DNA of 7,154 nucleotides, taken from the NCBI GenBank assembly GCA_012797725.1, contig JAAZON010000322.1, forward strand, positions 1 through 7,154, given 5' to 3'. Source of the stretch: SAR324 cluster bacterium. Its GTDB lineage: Bacteria > Bdellovibrionota > UBA2361 > JAAZON01. Positions 1-6,964 of this stretch are shown piece after piece. Both the position numbers and the translations under genes were made by a program. The notes under the pieces are model-generated. The model did not search any database. It was not told the DNA's origin and saw only the letters and a list, made by a program, of their open reading frames with translations. Every line of letters starts with the position of its first letter. Position 1 is the first letter of the stretch.

Positions 1-1443
1 GGCCAAAGACGTTTCATGTTTCTTAGGTATCGGAGTATCAGCGGAGTTTTCCTCTATCGCACCTTGCGGAACAAGGCTTCTTTGTTTTGAGGCAGTTGTC
101 TCGCTTACTGTTATAGGAATAGGATCGCCCTGTAGAAGCTTATATTCTTTTTTGTTTGGATCGAAAAAAGCGAAGATTGGCACCGGGAGTTCTTTAATCT
201 CAGGATCTTGTGGTATAAGTACTTGCTCAAAAACCTTTTCTCCATGGAAGCCTCGGTTATCTAATGGTTTGAATTTTACAGCTGGGCTATATATCTTCCA
301 TCTTTCGTATTTTGTAAGTGAGTATTTGACCACTCTGTCAAAATTCCCAACTCCAGCTATCTTTACGTTTAGGGTTAATGGATCTCCGACTTCAACATTA
401 CGGGTATTCGAGTAGATCTTCATTGAGAAGTCTCCCACCGCACCGTCAAATATTTCAGGTCTCCCATCTTGGGGCAGAGCCTCAACTGACAAGTTTTGTT
501 CCGGGCTTTTCAGATTGACTGATTTTTCTCGTACTGAGCCGAAAAAATTGTCGAGAATGTCTTCATTGAAGTTGAAGAGATCATTGTCAAAGAAGGGATT
601 ATTGAACATAGAATTATTTGGCAGCCTTGGTCTTTCCCTTAAGAGCATAGTCGCTTTCAACTGTGCTATCAGCGGAAGTTTCCCTTCCTTTACCGCAGAG
701 AGTAGAGAATTCCAACTCAATACAGTGTAGCTTCTTGCAGAAAACACTTCATGTGTTTCTCGAGGCTCTTCTTTGCTATCTTGCAAGGTGAAAAAGCCAC
801 CTGTTAATGTGGGGGTTCCATTTAATGAAACTCTTAAAGCCTCAGCAAAGTAAGCTCTTATTTCGACCGGGACAGACTCTCCCACATAAAGGGTTGTTTT
901 TGGAATGATTATCCTAAGGAAGGCCGAAGAATTTTCTCTCTCCGGATCTGGGAATGGGGTTGTTTGTCCCAAGGTTCCTAAAGCTTGACTTCCAGAATTG
1001 CTGTTTCCCAGCCCCGAATTTGAAAGATCTTTAACTTCAAGCCTAAGAGCCTCGCTTTCGATGATTTTTCCACCAGATTCCAGTTGGATAGGAGGAATGG
1101 TATAATTGCCCGCTTTTTCTGGTGTTAACATGTAAATAAAAGTAATGGTGCTAGAAAACTTTCCGTTGATGTATTGCATCTGGGTGTTTTGTCCCCTGGA
1201 TATGAATTGGAGGCCCTCAACGCTTGGGAGTATGGGACGCGAAGCATCGGTGGCTCCATTCACGGTGACACTTAGCTGAGTGCTTTCTCCAAGTTCGATT
1301 TGGGCATCCTTCAATGTGGCGCTCAAGGTAATATCTGCAAGAGCCACATTGTTGATGACTATAGGGACAACGAGACTATAAAAATATAGCCTAAATAATA
1401 ATGACATTATGAACTGAAATGGTTTTAAAATATGGTGTTTCAT
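1..1443 (-). CDS. batD: BatD, periplasmic/membrane-anchored BatD-family protein (3' end cut by window edge)
   Basis: The frame is open for 481 codons from the ATG at 1443 to position 1, with no stop, so the C-terminus lies outside the window. Residues 1-36 form a signal peptide: basic start MKHH, a long hydrophobic core, and an ALA cleavage motif before Asp37. The mature part shows features expected of BatD: a beta-rich domain with ELGEST and SVTVNG, a SRGQNTQMQYING stretch followed by a TFIYMLTPEKAGNY segment, a second repeat-like domain starting near LYVGESVPV, and the hallmark FDGAVGDFSM followed by VEVGDPLTL. An Asn/Phe-rich insert lies at about residues 276-302. BatD proteins usually end in a membrane helix, which is not visible here. 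The start is 6 bases after the batB stop; the only SD-like AAGGA is 14 bases upstream, so translation is probably coupled to batB. Role inferred: envelope partner of the BatA/BatB VWA proteins. The family is clear, the biochemical function is not. Confidence 0.93.
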   Translation of the reverse strand, partial: MKHHILKPFQFIMSLLFRLYFYSLVVPIVINNVALADITLSATLKDAQIELGESTQLSVTVNGATDASRPILPSVEGLQFISRGQNTQMQYINGKFSSTITFIYMLTPEKAGNYTIPPIQLESGGKIIESEALRLEVKDLSNSGLGNSNSGSQALGTLGQTTPFPDPERENSSAFLRIIIPKTTLYVGESVPVEIRAYFAEALRVSLNGTPTLTGGFFTLQDSKEEPRETHEVFSARSYTVLSWNSLLSAVKEGKLPLIAQLKATMLLRERPRLPNNSMFNNPFFDNDLFNFNEDILDNFFGSVREKSVNLKSPEQNLSVEALPQDGRPEIFDGAVGDFSMKIYSNTRNVEVGDPLTLNVKIAGVGNFDRVVKYSLTKYERWKIYSPAVKFKPLDNRGFHGEKVFEQVLIPQDPEIKELPVPIFAFFDPNKKEYKLLQGDPIPITVSETTASKQRSLVPQGAIEENSADTPIPKKHETSLA

Positions 1444-1449
1444 AACTGT

Positions 1450-3381
1450 TTACCAATTCCTTTCTACAATGTCTTCCTCAGTATTCTGCAATTCTTTAGG
1501 TTGAATAAGATTCTTCTTTTCTTCATTTCTAAGAGCCTGCAATAAGGCTTCTGCCTCTTCTTTGCTCATCTCATTTTCGTCGGCCCGATAACGTTCCATT
1601 GAAGAAGAAGTCCCAAGCGTAGGGATAGGAGATGGTTCTGAAACTTTAGTATTTTGCTCTCTAAGCTCTGACCTGCTGCTTTCCGATGTTTTGTCTTTAG
1701 AATTTTCATCATTTTTTGAAGCTTGATCTTGATTTTTTTCATGCTGTGGTGCTTCTTTGTTTTGCCTATCCTGGGACTGCTTTTGTTGGTCATTTGACTC
1801 TTCTTGATTTTGATCGGCTCCTTTCTTTTCATTCTCCTGCTCTTGCTGGGCAAGAAGTTCTTTTAATTTCCTTTCAACAAGATCATGGTTGAATTTAGCA
1901 TCTTCATTTTTGTTATTAAGTTTCAATGTTTTTTGATAATTAGCTAAAGCCTCGTTCCAACTAGTTATGGTTTTTTGTTTGTCGTTTCCAAGGTACTTTT
2001 CTCCTTTGCGATAAAGAGCATTACCCGAATTATAGTAAGCTCGCTCCTGTAGCTGTAGATCGGAGTCTTCTAGGGCTTTGCGAAGTTCTTCTTCTGCTTC
2101 TTCATATTTACCTTCCTTGTAAAGGGAAGTTCCAAAATTATAATGAAGAGCTGGGTTTTTCGGATCTTCATCAAGCAGTTTTTGAAGGGCTTTGGAAGCT
2201 TCCGCGTAAAGTCCTTGGCTATAGAGCTCTTCAGGAGATTTTGAACAAGCAGTTAATGATATAAGAATAGAGCACCAAAAGAGAGCTTTTAATAGCCCAG
2301 ATTGCTTTTTGGTTTCTGCTCCAAAGATCTTGGGGAAGAATCTCGTTAACACAAATGAATGCGCATGTTTTGAAGGTCGTTCTTTTATTCCATATTCTGC
2401 CATCAATAATACTAAAGCAGCCAGCAGACACCATTCAAAGCGTTCGATGGGAATTTGTTTCATGCGTTGACTAAGTTCCTGTTTGGGGAGCAGCCTTAAT
2501 TTCTCAGAATAGACCCTTTCAAGGCCTTCACCAGTTTGTTCTAGTGGGAAATAGGCTCCCTTTGAAATTCTCGCTATTTCAGTAAGAGTTTCTTCATCAA
2601 GCCGGCTCTTAACTGGATTTCCATCTTGATTCTTCAAAAAACTGCTACCACCAGCTTGGTTTTTCAAGGGGATCAGCTCTCCTTCATGGCTGCCAACTCC
2701 AATAGTAAATATCTTCAAGTTGACATCTGCTGCTGCTTTTGCGGCTCGTAAAGAGGCACCCTCAAGGTCTTCTCCGTCACTAATTAAAACTAGAATCTTC
2801 TGATTTGGGCTATTCTTTAAAGCCAAAATCGCTTCATCAATCGCTGATGCTACATTCGTGCCTGGCTTGGGAATCAAATTGGTGTCAATTGTATGAAGTG
2901 CTTCAAGAAAGGCATTGTAGTCAAGAGTTAGAGGTAACATCAGAAAAGCCGTACCGGAAAAGGCTATTAGTCCAACACGATCACCCTCAAGTTTCGAGAT
3001 AAAATCAATTAATGCAAGTTTGGATCTTTCCAATCGGTTGGGATTTACATCGGTTGCAAGCATGCTCTTTGAAGTGTCTAGAGCAAAAAGTATATCAATT
3101 CCTTTCCTCGTAATTTCTTGCCATTGAAATCCCTTTTGAGGTCTTGCCATTGCTGAGAAGATGAAAACAACTGCAGAAATTAGAAGCACAGATTTCAAAA
3201 TTCTTCTATACCTAGAGTACCCCTGTAAGAGTTCTGGAATTAGTCTGTGATTTGCAAAAGTTTCTAAGGCTTGATAGTTACGTTTCTTGAGTTTTGCAAA
3301 AAACAAAGTTGCCCCCACTACGACAAAGAGTCCAATGAGTAGGTACCAGGGATATGCAAATGTGAGGCTTGAATTATCCAT
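1450..3381 (-). CDS. batB: BatB-BatC fusion: membrane VWA protein with C-terminal TPR region
   Basis: This is a 643-residue protein. In order: membrane helix 1 (about 13-31), a basic loop, helix 2 (about 61-79) ending in ARPQ, a von Willebrand factor A domain with all MIDAS residues (D102-T-S-K-S106, Thr175 in PGT, Asp202 in SDGED), helix 3 (about 315-332), a basic linker, a fourth hydrophobic stretch ending in LTAC (Cys379), TPR-like helices (about 383-512), a Gln/Glu/Lys/Asn-rich tail (about 512-577), and a C-terminus ending ERNW. The first half is BatB and the second half resembles the separate BatC lipoprotein/TPR protein of other phyla. Positive-inside charges place the VWA and TPR regions in the periplasm. 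The same frame is open 28 codons further upstream, but those codons overlap the end of batA; MDNSS followed by FAYPWYLL matches the usual BatB N-terminus, 14 bases after the batA stop. The SD (AAGG, 12 bases away) is weak, suggesting coupling to batA. Probable role: envelope scaffold binding metal-dependent partners. Confidence 0.93.
   Translation of the reverse strand: MDNSSLTFAYPWYLLIGLFVVVGATLFFAKLKKRNYQALETFANHRLIPELLQGYSRYRRILKSVLLISAVVFIFSAMARPQKGFQWQEITRKGIDILFALDTSKSMLATDVNPNRLERSKLALIDFISKLEGDRVGLIAFSGTAFLMLPLTLDYNAFLEALHTIDTNLIPKPGTNVASAIDEAILALKNSPNQKILVLISDGEDLEGASLRAAKAAADVNLKIFTIGVGSHEGELIPLKNQAGGSSFLKNQDGNPVKSRLDEETLTEIARISKGAYFPLEQTGEGLERVYSEKLRLLPKQELSQRMKQIPIERFEWCLLAALVLLMAEYGIKERPSKHAHSFVLTRFFPKIFGAETKKQSGLLKALFWCSILISLTACSKSPEELYSQGLYAEASKALQKLLDEDPKNPALHYNFGTSLYKEGKYEEAEEELRKALEDSDLQLQERAYYNSGNALYRKGEKYLGNDKQKTITSWNEALANYQKTLKLNNKNEDAKFNHDLVERKLKELLAQQEQENEKKGADQNQEESNDQQKQSQDRQNKEAPQHEKNQDQASKNDENSKDKTSESSRSELREQNTKVSEPSPIPTLGTSSSMERYRADENEMSKEEAEALLQALRNEEKKNLIQPKELQNTEEDIVERNW
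2245..2295 (-). other. Internal hydrophobic segment with lipobox-like LTAC inside the BatB-C fusion
   Basis: Residues 363-379 of the fusion read as a short hydrophobic segment ending in SLTAC, followed by SKSPEEL. L-T-A-C fits the bacterial lipobox [LV]-[ASTVI]-[GAS]-C, and a KK pair lies shortly before the hydrophobic core, as in a lipoprotein signal peptide. No credible separate start codon with a ribosome binding site is seen just upstream: the nearest candidate is a GTG at Val344 without an SD. The segment therefore appears to be translated as part of the long protein. It may act simply as a fourth membrane helix. Whether the cysteine is lipidated or the chain is cleaved there is inference. 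Confidence 0.55.
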
Positions 3382-3395
3382 CTTCTTCTTGTGCC

Positions 3396-4394
3396 TTAGG
3401 GAACTTGCCTGTACCATGCATGAGTTAAAAGTTGCTCTGCAGCAAGAAGCGCGAGAGTGAGCCATGAAAGAACAGTGAAAAGCTCTTTTGAGCTACTAAA
3501 CTGTTTCATCTTTCGAGTGGTTTTTTCAAGTTTATTTATCTCTTGGTAAATGCTCGCTAGAGATTTAGTATCAGTAGCTCTATAGAAAAGCCCTCCTGTC
3601 TTCTCGGATATTTGTTTTAATGTAACTTCATCAATATCAACGTTTGCCCTCATAAGACGTTTCCTTCCAAATTCATCCACTGTCGGTATTGGTACTTCTC
3701 CTTTCGTTCCAGCACCCACAGTGTATACTTTGATTCCAAGAGCTTTGGCGGCTTCGGCCGCGGTAAGAGGAGCGACTTTTCCAGAATTATTCATTCCATC
3801 AGTCAGCAGTATCACTAGTTTAGATTTAGACTCTTGGCTCTGAAGGCGATCGGAGGCCGTGGCGAGAGCTGATCCTATGGCGGTGCCATCTTCAATGCTT
3901 CCGACTTTCAAACTATCCAAACGGTTCAAAAGCCAGTCGTGATCTAAAGTCAAAGGGCTTGCCACATAGGGTCTAGCGGCAAATGCAACAATGCCGATAC
4001 GATCATTGGGTCGGGCTCTTATAAAGTCTCTTGTTACAGATTTTACGACATCGAGTCTATTGCTTCGTTTACCATCAAGCTCAAAGTCCAATGCTTCCAT
4101 AGATCCCGAAACGTCAAGAACCAGCATTACATCAACTCCGCTAGCCTCGATCTCAGTGAAACCCTGTACATATTGAGGGCGAGCTAGAGCAATTATCAGA
4201 AAAATCAAAGAGAGGAAACGAAGCGCTTTCTTCAGCTGTCCCAATGAAGTCCGTTTCGCGACCCCAAGATTTTTCAACATATCGACGCCTGGAAATTTTA
4301 GGCTTGAAGCGCTGCCTTCCTTTCCTCCAATGAAGGCTAGAGGCAGAAGGAGTATGAGCAGAGATAGAAGCTCTGGATGAGCAAAGCGGATCAT
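3396..4394 (-). CDS. batA: BatA, membrane-anchored VWA-domain protein
   Basis: This is a 332-residue protein with the standard BatA layout: N-terminal MIRFAHPELL leading into membrane helix 1 (about 9-24), helix 2 (about 58-73) ending in LARPQ, a von Willebrand factor A domain, and helix 3 near the C-terminus (about 304-322). The MIDAS site is complete: D94-V-S-G-S98, Thr171 in DGTAIGSA, and Asp199 in LLTDGMNN. The VWA domain should lie in the periplasm, held by helices on both sides. The frame is open 18 codons further upstream, but this start is chosen because it has a strong AAGGAGGA six bases before it, forms an ATGA overlap with the upstream stop, and yields the family's normal N-terminus. 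BatA is thought to assemble with BatB and BatD in the inner membrane. No anomalies are seen. Confidence 0.95.
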   Translation of the reverse strand: MIRFAHPELLSLLILLLPLAFIGGKEGSASSLKFPGVDMLKNLGVAKRTSLGQLKKALRFLSLIFLIIALARPQYVQGFTEIEASGVDVMLVLDVSGSMEALDFELDGKRSNRLDVVKSVTRDFIRARPNDRIGIVAFAARPYVASPLTLDHDWLLNRLDSLKVGSIEDGTAIGSALATASDRLQSQESKSKLVILLTDGMNNSGKVAPLTAAEAAKALGIKVYTVGAGTKGEVPIPTVDEFGRKRLMRANVDIDEVTLKQISEKTGGLFYRATDTKSLASIYQEINKLEKTTRKMKQFSSSKELFTVLSWLTLALLAAEQLLTHAWYRQVP

Positions 4395-4906
4395 GTCATT
4401 TCCTCCTTCAAAACCTCCTTGGGCTTTGATGCCTCTACGAATTGCCATGCAGAATCATATAAATCTGAAAGTTCAGGAAAACTGAGTTTAGCCCTTGCAA
4501 ATTTGGCTATGTCACAATGAAGAAGAAAGTTTTTAAGCAAATTGCTATAAGCGTTAAGTTCAGACTCTTTTCCCCTTGACATACGTTCCAAAAATTCTTC
4601 TGTCGTTTCGGAAGTGGCAGAAATGGAATATCTTGCTTCAATGTAGCAACGCAGAATTGTTGAGAGCCTGAAAGCAAAGTCCCGGGATTGCTCAGTGCTC
4701 ATCAAAGACTTAGCCTCTCTCAATGCCTCGAAAGCGAGTTCCTCCGCGCTTTTTTGAGGCATTGTTTTTTTAAATTTCCGGGATTTCAAGTACTGAAATA
4801 TCAGAATTGAAAACAAAACTATAAAAAACACAATCATGCAGTAGCGCAATATCTCAAACCAGCTCGAGATAGGAACCAGTCCATGAATATCTCTAATGTC
4901 TTCCAT
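4391..4906 (-). CDS. DUF4381-like small membrane protein
   Basis: This is a 171-residue protein found between DUF58 and BatA, the position where DUF4381 proteins occur in many MoxR/Bat operons. The N-terminus contains IRDIHGLVPISSW, resembling the DIH-L-P...W signature of that family. A single membrane helix follows (about 19-39), then a basic KSRKFKK stretch and a helical soluble domain of about 130 residues. That domain includes RLSTILRCYIEARY and TTEEFLERM, then a CDIAKFARAKLS segment, again in the family pattern. Positive-inside charge puts the soluble domain in the cytoplasm, where it could link the MoxR/DUF58 pair to the membrane BatA/B proteins; that link is inference. The start is 4 bases after the DUF58 stop, with AGGAG 11 bases upstream. 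The stop overlaps the batA start by 4 bases. Function is unknown in the family. Confidence 0.82.
   Translation of the reverse strand: MEDIRDIHGLVPISSWFEILRYCMIVFFIVLFSILIFQYLKSRKFKKTMPQKSAEELAFEALREAKSLMSTEQSRDFAFRLSTILRCYIEARYSISATSETTEEFLERMSRGKESELNAYSNLLKNFLLHCDIAKFARAKLSFPELSDLYDSAWQFVEASKPKEVLKEEMT
4401..4420 (-). promoter_or_regulatory. Tandem Shine-Dalgarno motifs before batA
   Basis: Two AAGGAGG motifs occur 12 bases apart within the last codons of the DUF4381 gene, at 4402-4408 and 4414-4420 on the minus strand. The nearer one (extended to AAGGAGGA at 4401-4408) is 6 bases from the batA ATG, an optimal spacing, and it fixes the batA start. The more distant copy could be a standby site or a by-product of KE/EE-coding codons. 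This is the strongest ribosome binding site in the window. Confidence 0.85.
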
Positions 4907-4910
4907 CTTC

Positions 4911-5831
4911 TTATCTTCTCCTCTCTCGAAGTTGGAAGAAACGCAGCAATTCGCCTATGTAAGGCTTATGGGTCCATAAGTCGAGCAAGTCGACGCCACT
5001 AGCTTGTATCACTTGCTTAAGTTCATCGTGCAGAGACTGTGTGTAATCTGAATAAGCCTTTCTGATTGATGGGTTCCGCGTATCGATTTCCAGTTGCTTT
5101 TCAGACTCCAAATCTTCAAGAAGCATAAGTCCCGCATCTATTAATTCAAATTCTCTAGGGTCTTTTATGCAAACCGCAATTAAATCATTGCGTTTATTCG
5201 TAACTTGTAATTTCTTTTTAAGAATCGCCAAGCTCTCTGCAAAGGGTTCGTTCAGACAATAATCCGAAATTAAAAAATTAATTGCTTTTTTTGGAATAAC
5301 ACGATTGGCAAAATCGAGGGCCTTGGGTATGTCGGTGCCTGTTCTAAGAGGCTTATAGAAAAGAATTTCTCTTATTACTCGAAGAACGTGGGAGCGCCCC
5401 TTTTTCGGGGGAATGTATAACTCAACTTCATCTGTGAATAACAGTAGTCCAACACGATCTTGATTTCGGATTGCCGAAAAAGCCAGCACACTTCCGATTT
5501 CCGCAGCAATTTCTCGTTTAGTCTGTAAAGCAGACCCGAAGAGTCCCGAAGCAGAGATGTCTATTATTAGAAGTATAGTTAACTCACGTTCTTCTGTGAA
5601 TTTCTTAATGAATGGTTTGCCTTCTCTAGCAGTGACGTTCCAGTCAATAGTCCTGACATCATCCCCAGGAACATATTCTCTGACTTCGTCAAAATTAATA
5701 CCCCTTCCTTTGAAAATCGAATGATAATGTCCGGAAAGCGCCTCATCCACCAGCCGATTGGTGCGAATCTCAATCTGCCGAACCTTTTTGAGGATACTTC
5801 CGGTAATATTCGTTTCAGTGGGTGAATCCAT
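4911..5831 (-). CDS. DUF58 domain protein (VWA-like, soluble)
   Basis: This is a 306-residue protein without membrane segments, so likely cytosolic. The DUF58 signature is at about residues 42-64: GRGINFDEVREY followed by VPGDDVRTIDW, then an AREGKPFIKKFTEERE stretch. A VWA-like fold follows with a complete MIDAS triad: D91-I-S-A-S95, Thr166 in RTGTD, and Asp190 in LISDY. The long form of DUF58 has N-terminal membrane helices; this is the short form that usually sits next to MoxR. The frame extends 29 codons further upstream, but that overlaps the end of moxR. The chosen start has AGAGG nine bases upstream and lies 13 bases after the moxR stop. Its likely role is as direct client or partner of MoxR, coupling ATP hydrolysis to the Bat membrane proteins; this is inferred from conserved neighbourhood, not shown here. 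Confidence 0.93.
   Translation of the reverse strand: MDSPTETNITGSILKKVRQIEIRTNRLVDEALSGHYHSIFKGRGINFDEVREYVPGDDVRTIDWNVTAREGKPFIKKFTEERELTILLIIDISASGLFGSALQTKREIAAEIGSVLAFSAIRNQDRVGLLLFTDEVELYIPPKKGRSHVLRVIREILFYKPLRTGTDIPKALDFANRVIPKKAINFLISDYCLNEPFAESLAILKKKLQVTNKRNDLIAVCIKDPREFELIDAGLMLLEDLESEKQLEIDTRNPSIRKAYSDYTQSLHDELKQVIQASGVDLLDLWTHKPYIGELLRFFQLRERRR
4918..4922 (-). promoter_or_regulatory. Ribosome binding site of the DUF4381-like gene
   Basis: AGGAG lies inside the last codons of the DUF58 gene, 11 bases before the ATG at 4906. It supports this start, and its overlap with the upstream reading frame suggests coupled translation. Confidence 0.6.
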
Positions 5832-5840
5832 AAATAAATG

Positions 5841-5845
5841 CCTCT
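5841..5845 (-). promoter_or_regulatory. Ribosome binding site of the DUF58 gene
   Basis: AGAGG lies nine bases before the ATG at 5831, at the very end of moxR. It decides in favour of the 306-residue product over the longer open frame that would begin inside moxR at 5918. Confidence 0.6.
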
Positions 5846-6852
5846 CAAGGAACAGGTATGGTGTCGAGGACTTTTTGAACAACATCATCACTACTAATGC
5901 CCTCGGCTTCTGCTTCATAGCTAATAGCGACTCGGTGCCGCATCACATCAAGAGCGATTGATTTCACATCATGCGGGGTGACATAGCCTCGACCATTTAA
6001 GAAAGCAAGGGCTTTACTTGCTGCAACAATCCCTAACGTGGCACGAGGTGACGCACCAAGCTTTATATAGGGCTTCAAGTCAAGTTTGAAGTCATCCGGA
6101 TTCCTTGTGGCATAAACTAGAGAGACAATGTAGTCTTTGATTTTATCATCCATATAAATAGTGTTAACAACTTGTCTCGCGGTAAGAATCTGTTCCTTCT
6201 GAACTACTGGTCTGACCAGGGGTTTTGCATCGAGACTTCCGGCGACATCTATTATAACTCGTTCCTCTGCTATGGATGGGAAATGAATGAGGACTTTAAG
6301 CAAAAACCTATCGACCTGAGCTTCTGGCAAAGGATAGGTTCCTTCTTGTTCAATTGGGTTTTGTGTAGCCATAACAAGAAAAGGATCGGGAAGAGAGAAA
6401 GTCTCTTTTCCTATAGTTACCTGACGTTCTTGCATTGCCTCAAGAAGGGCACTCTGAACCTTGGCTGGAGCTCTGTTTATTTCATCCGCAAGAATAAGAT
6501 TTGCAAAGACCGGCCCTTGTTTAACCATAAACGAGGCCTCATTTGGTTTATACACTTCCGTACCCACTACATCTGCAGGAAGCATGTCAGGGGTAAACTG
6601 TATTCGTTTAAAGGATGCGTCGATGGCGGAAGCAAGAGTTTTTAGGGCGAGTGTTTTTGCAAGTCCCGGAACTCCCTCAAGCAAAAGATGCCCATTCGCA
6701 AGGAGCGACACTAGCAGTCTTTCTATAAGCTGTTTTTGGCCAACTATCACTCTGCTAATCTCTGTTCTAAGAGGTTGTACCCACTGAGAAGCCTGGTGAA
6801 CGGAATCGTTAATGATTTGAATGCTTGTATACTGAGAGAATGTGTCTGGCAT
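5845..6852 (-). CDS. moxR: MoxR-family AAA+ ATPase
   Basis: This is a 335-residue protein of normal length for the MoxR family. Visible motifs: Walker A GVPGLAKT (60-67), Walker B LILADE (119-124) followed by INRAPAKVQSALLEAMQER, sensor 1 ATQNP (162-166), PEAQVDRF (176-183) with the presumed arginine finger, and sensor 2 GASPR (266-270) in the C-terminal lid. All catalytic positions are intact. MoxR ATPases form hexamers and are considered chaperones that mature or remodel complexes containing VWA proteins; the three VWA-type genes downstream fit this. It is the first gene of the operon. The ATG has AGAGG 11 bases upstream, a somewhat long spacing, and no better upstream start is seen. The gene is followed after 13 bases by the DUF58 gene. 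The family assignment is very secure; the cellular process it serves in this organism is unknown. Confidence 0.97.
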   Translation of the reverse strand: MPDTFSQYTSIQIINDSVHQASQWVQPLRTEISRVIVGQKQLIERLLVSLLANGHLLLEGVPGLAKTLALKTLASAIDASFKRIQFTPDMLPADVVGTEVYKPNEASFMVKQGPVFANLILADEINRAPAKVQSALLEAMQERQVTIGKETFSLPDPFLVMATQNPIEQEGTYPLPEAQVDRFLLKVLIHFPSIAEERVIIDVAGSLDAKPLVRPVVQKEQILTARQVVNTIYMDDKIKDYIVSLVYATRNPDDFKLDLKPYIKLGASPRATLGIVAASKALAFLNGRGYVTPHDVKSIALDVMRHRVAISYEAEAEGISSDDVVQKVLDTIPVP

Positions 6853-6863
6853 AAGAAGAATTA

Positions 6864-6868
6864 CCTCT
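6864..6868 (-). promoter_or_regulatory. Ribosome binding site of moxR
   Basis: AGAGG is 11 bases before the moxR ATG, in an otherwise AT-rich stretch. The spacing is longer than optimal, but no other purine-rich site lies closer to this start. Confidence 0.55.
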
Positions 6869-6887
6869 AAATTAAACTTTTGTAGGC

Positions 6888-6902
6888 ACTAAGGAGATTA
6901 GT
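6888..6902 (-). repeat. Small hairpin in moxR leader
   Basis: Five-base perfect arms, ACTAA and TTAGT, enclose a five-base loop, TCTCC on the sense strand. The hairpin sits 20 bases upstream of the moxR ribosome binding site. The stem is AT-rich and weak, and there is no following T-run, so it is not a terminator. It may be chance. Confidence 0.3.
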
Positions 6903-6964
6903 CCATATCTTAAATTCCGGGGAGAGGAGAGAGGCTTTCTGTCTTACAAAGAGCTTACTTGATG

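Noticed and set aside
152..730. Two plus-strand open frames (87 and 71 codons) in the first 730 bases
   Set aside because: They are antisense to batD, whose frame is open over the whole 1443 bases and shows BatD motifs.
1566..1853. Minus-strand open frame of 95 codons, Lys-rich
   Set aside because: It is the shifted frame of the low-complexity tail of BatB-C; the A-rich codons make any frame there open and Lys-rich.
2231..2434. Separate start for BatC or a small gene near the BatB-C junction
   Set aside because: The 67-codon frame is out of phase with the TPR region. The in-frame GTG at Val344 has no ribosome binding site, so a single fused protein is more likely.
6172..6645. Plus-strand open frame of 157 codons opposite moxR
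   Set aside because: It lies entirely antisense to a gene with complete AAA+ motifs. Its product is Cys/Phe/Trp-rich with no recognisable domain, as expected for a shadow frame.
6461..6787. Plus-strand open frame of 108 codons opposite moxR
   Set aside because: Antisense to the Walker A/B region of moxR; no domain and no sensible ribosome binding context.
6910..6950. Promoter close to moxR using TAAGAT as -10
   Set aside because: The -10 resemblance is four of six and there is no -35-like hexamer at 16-18 bases, where a polypyrimidine tract lies instead.
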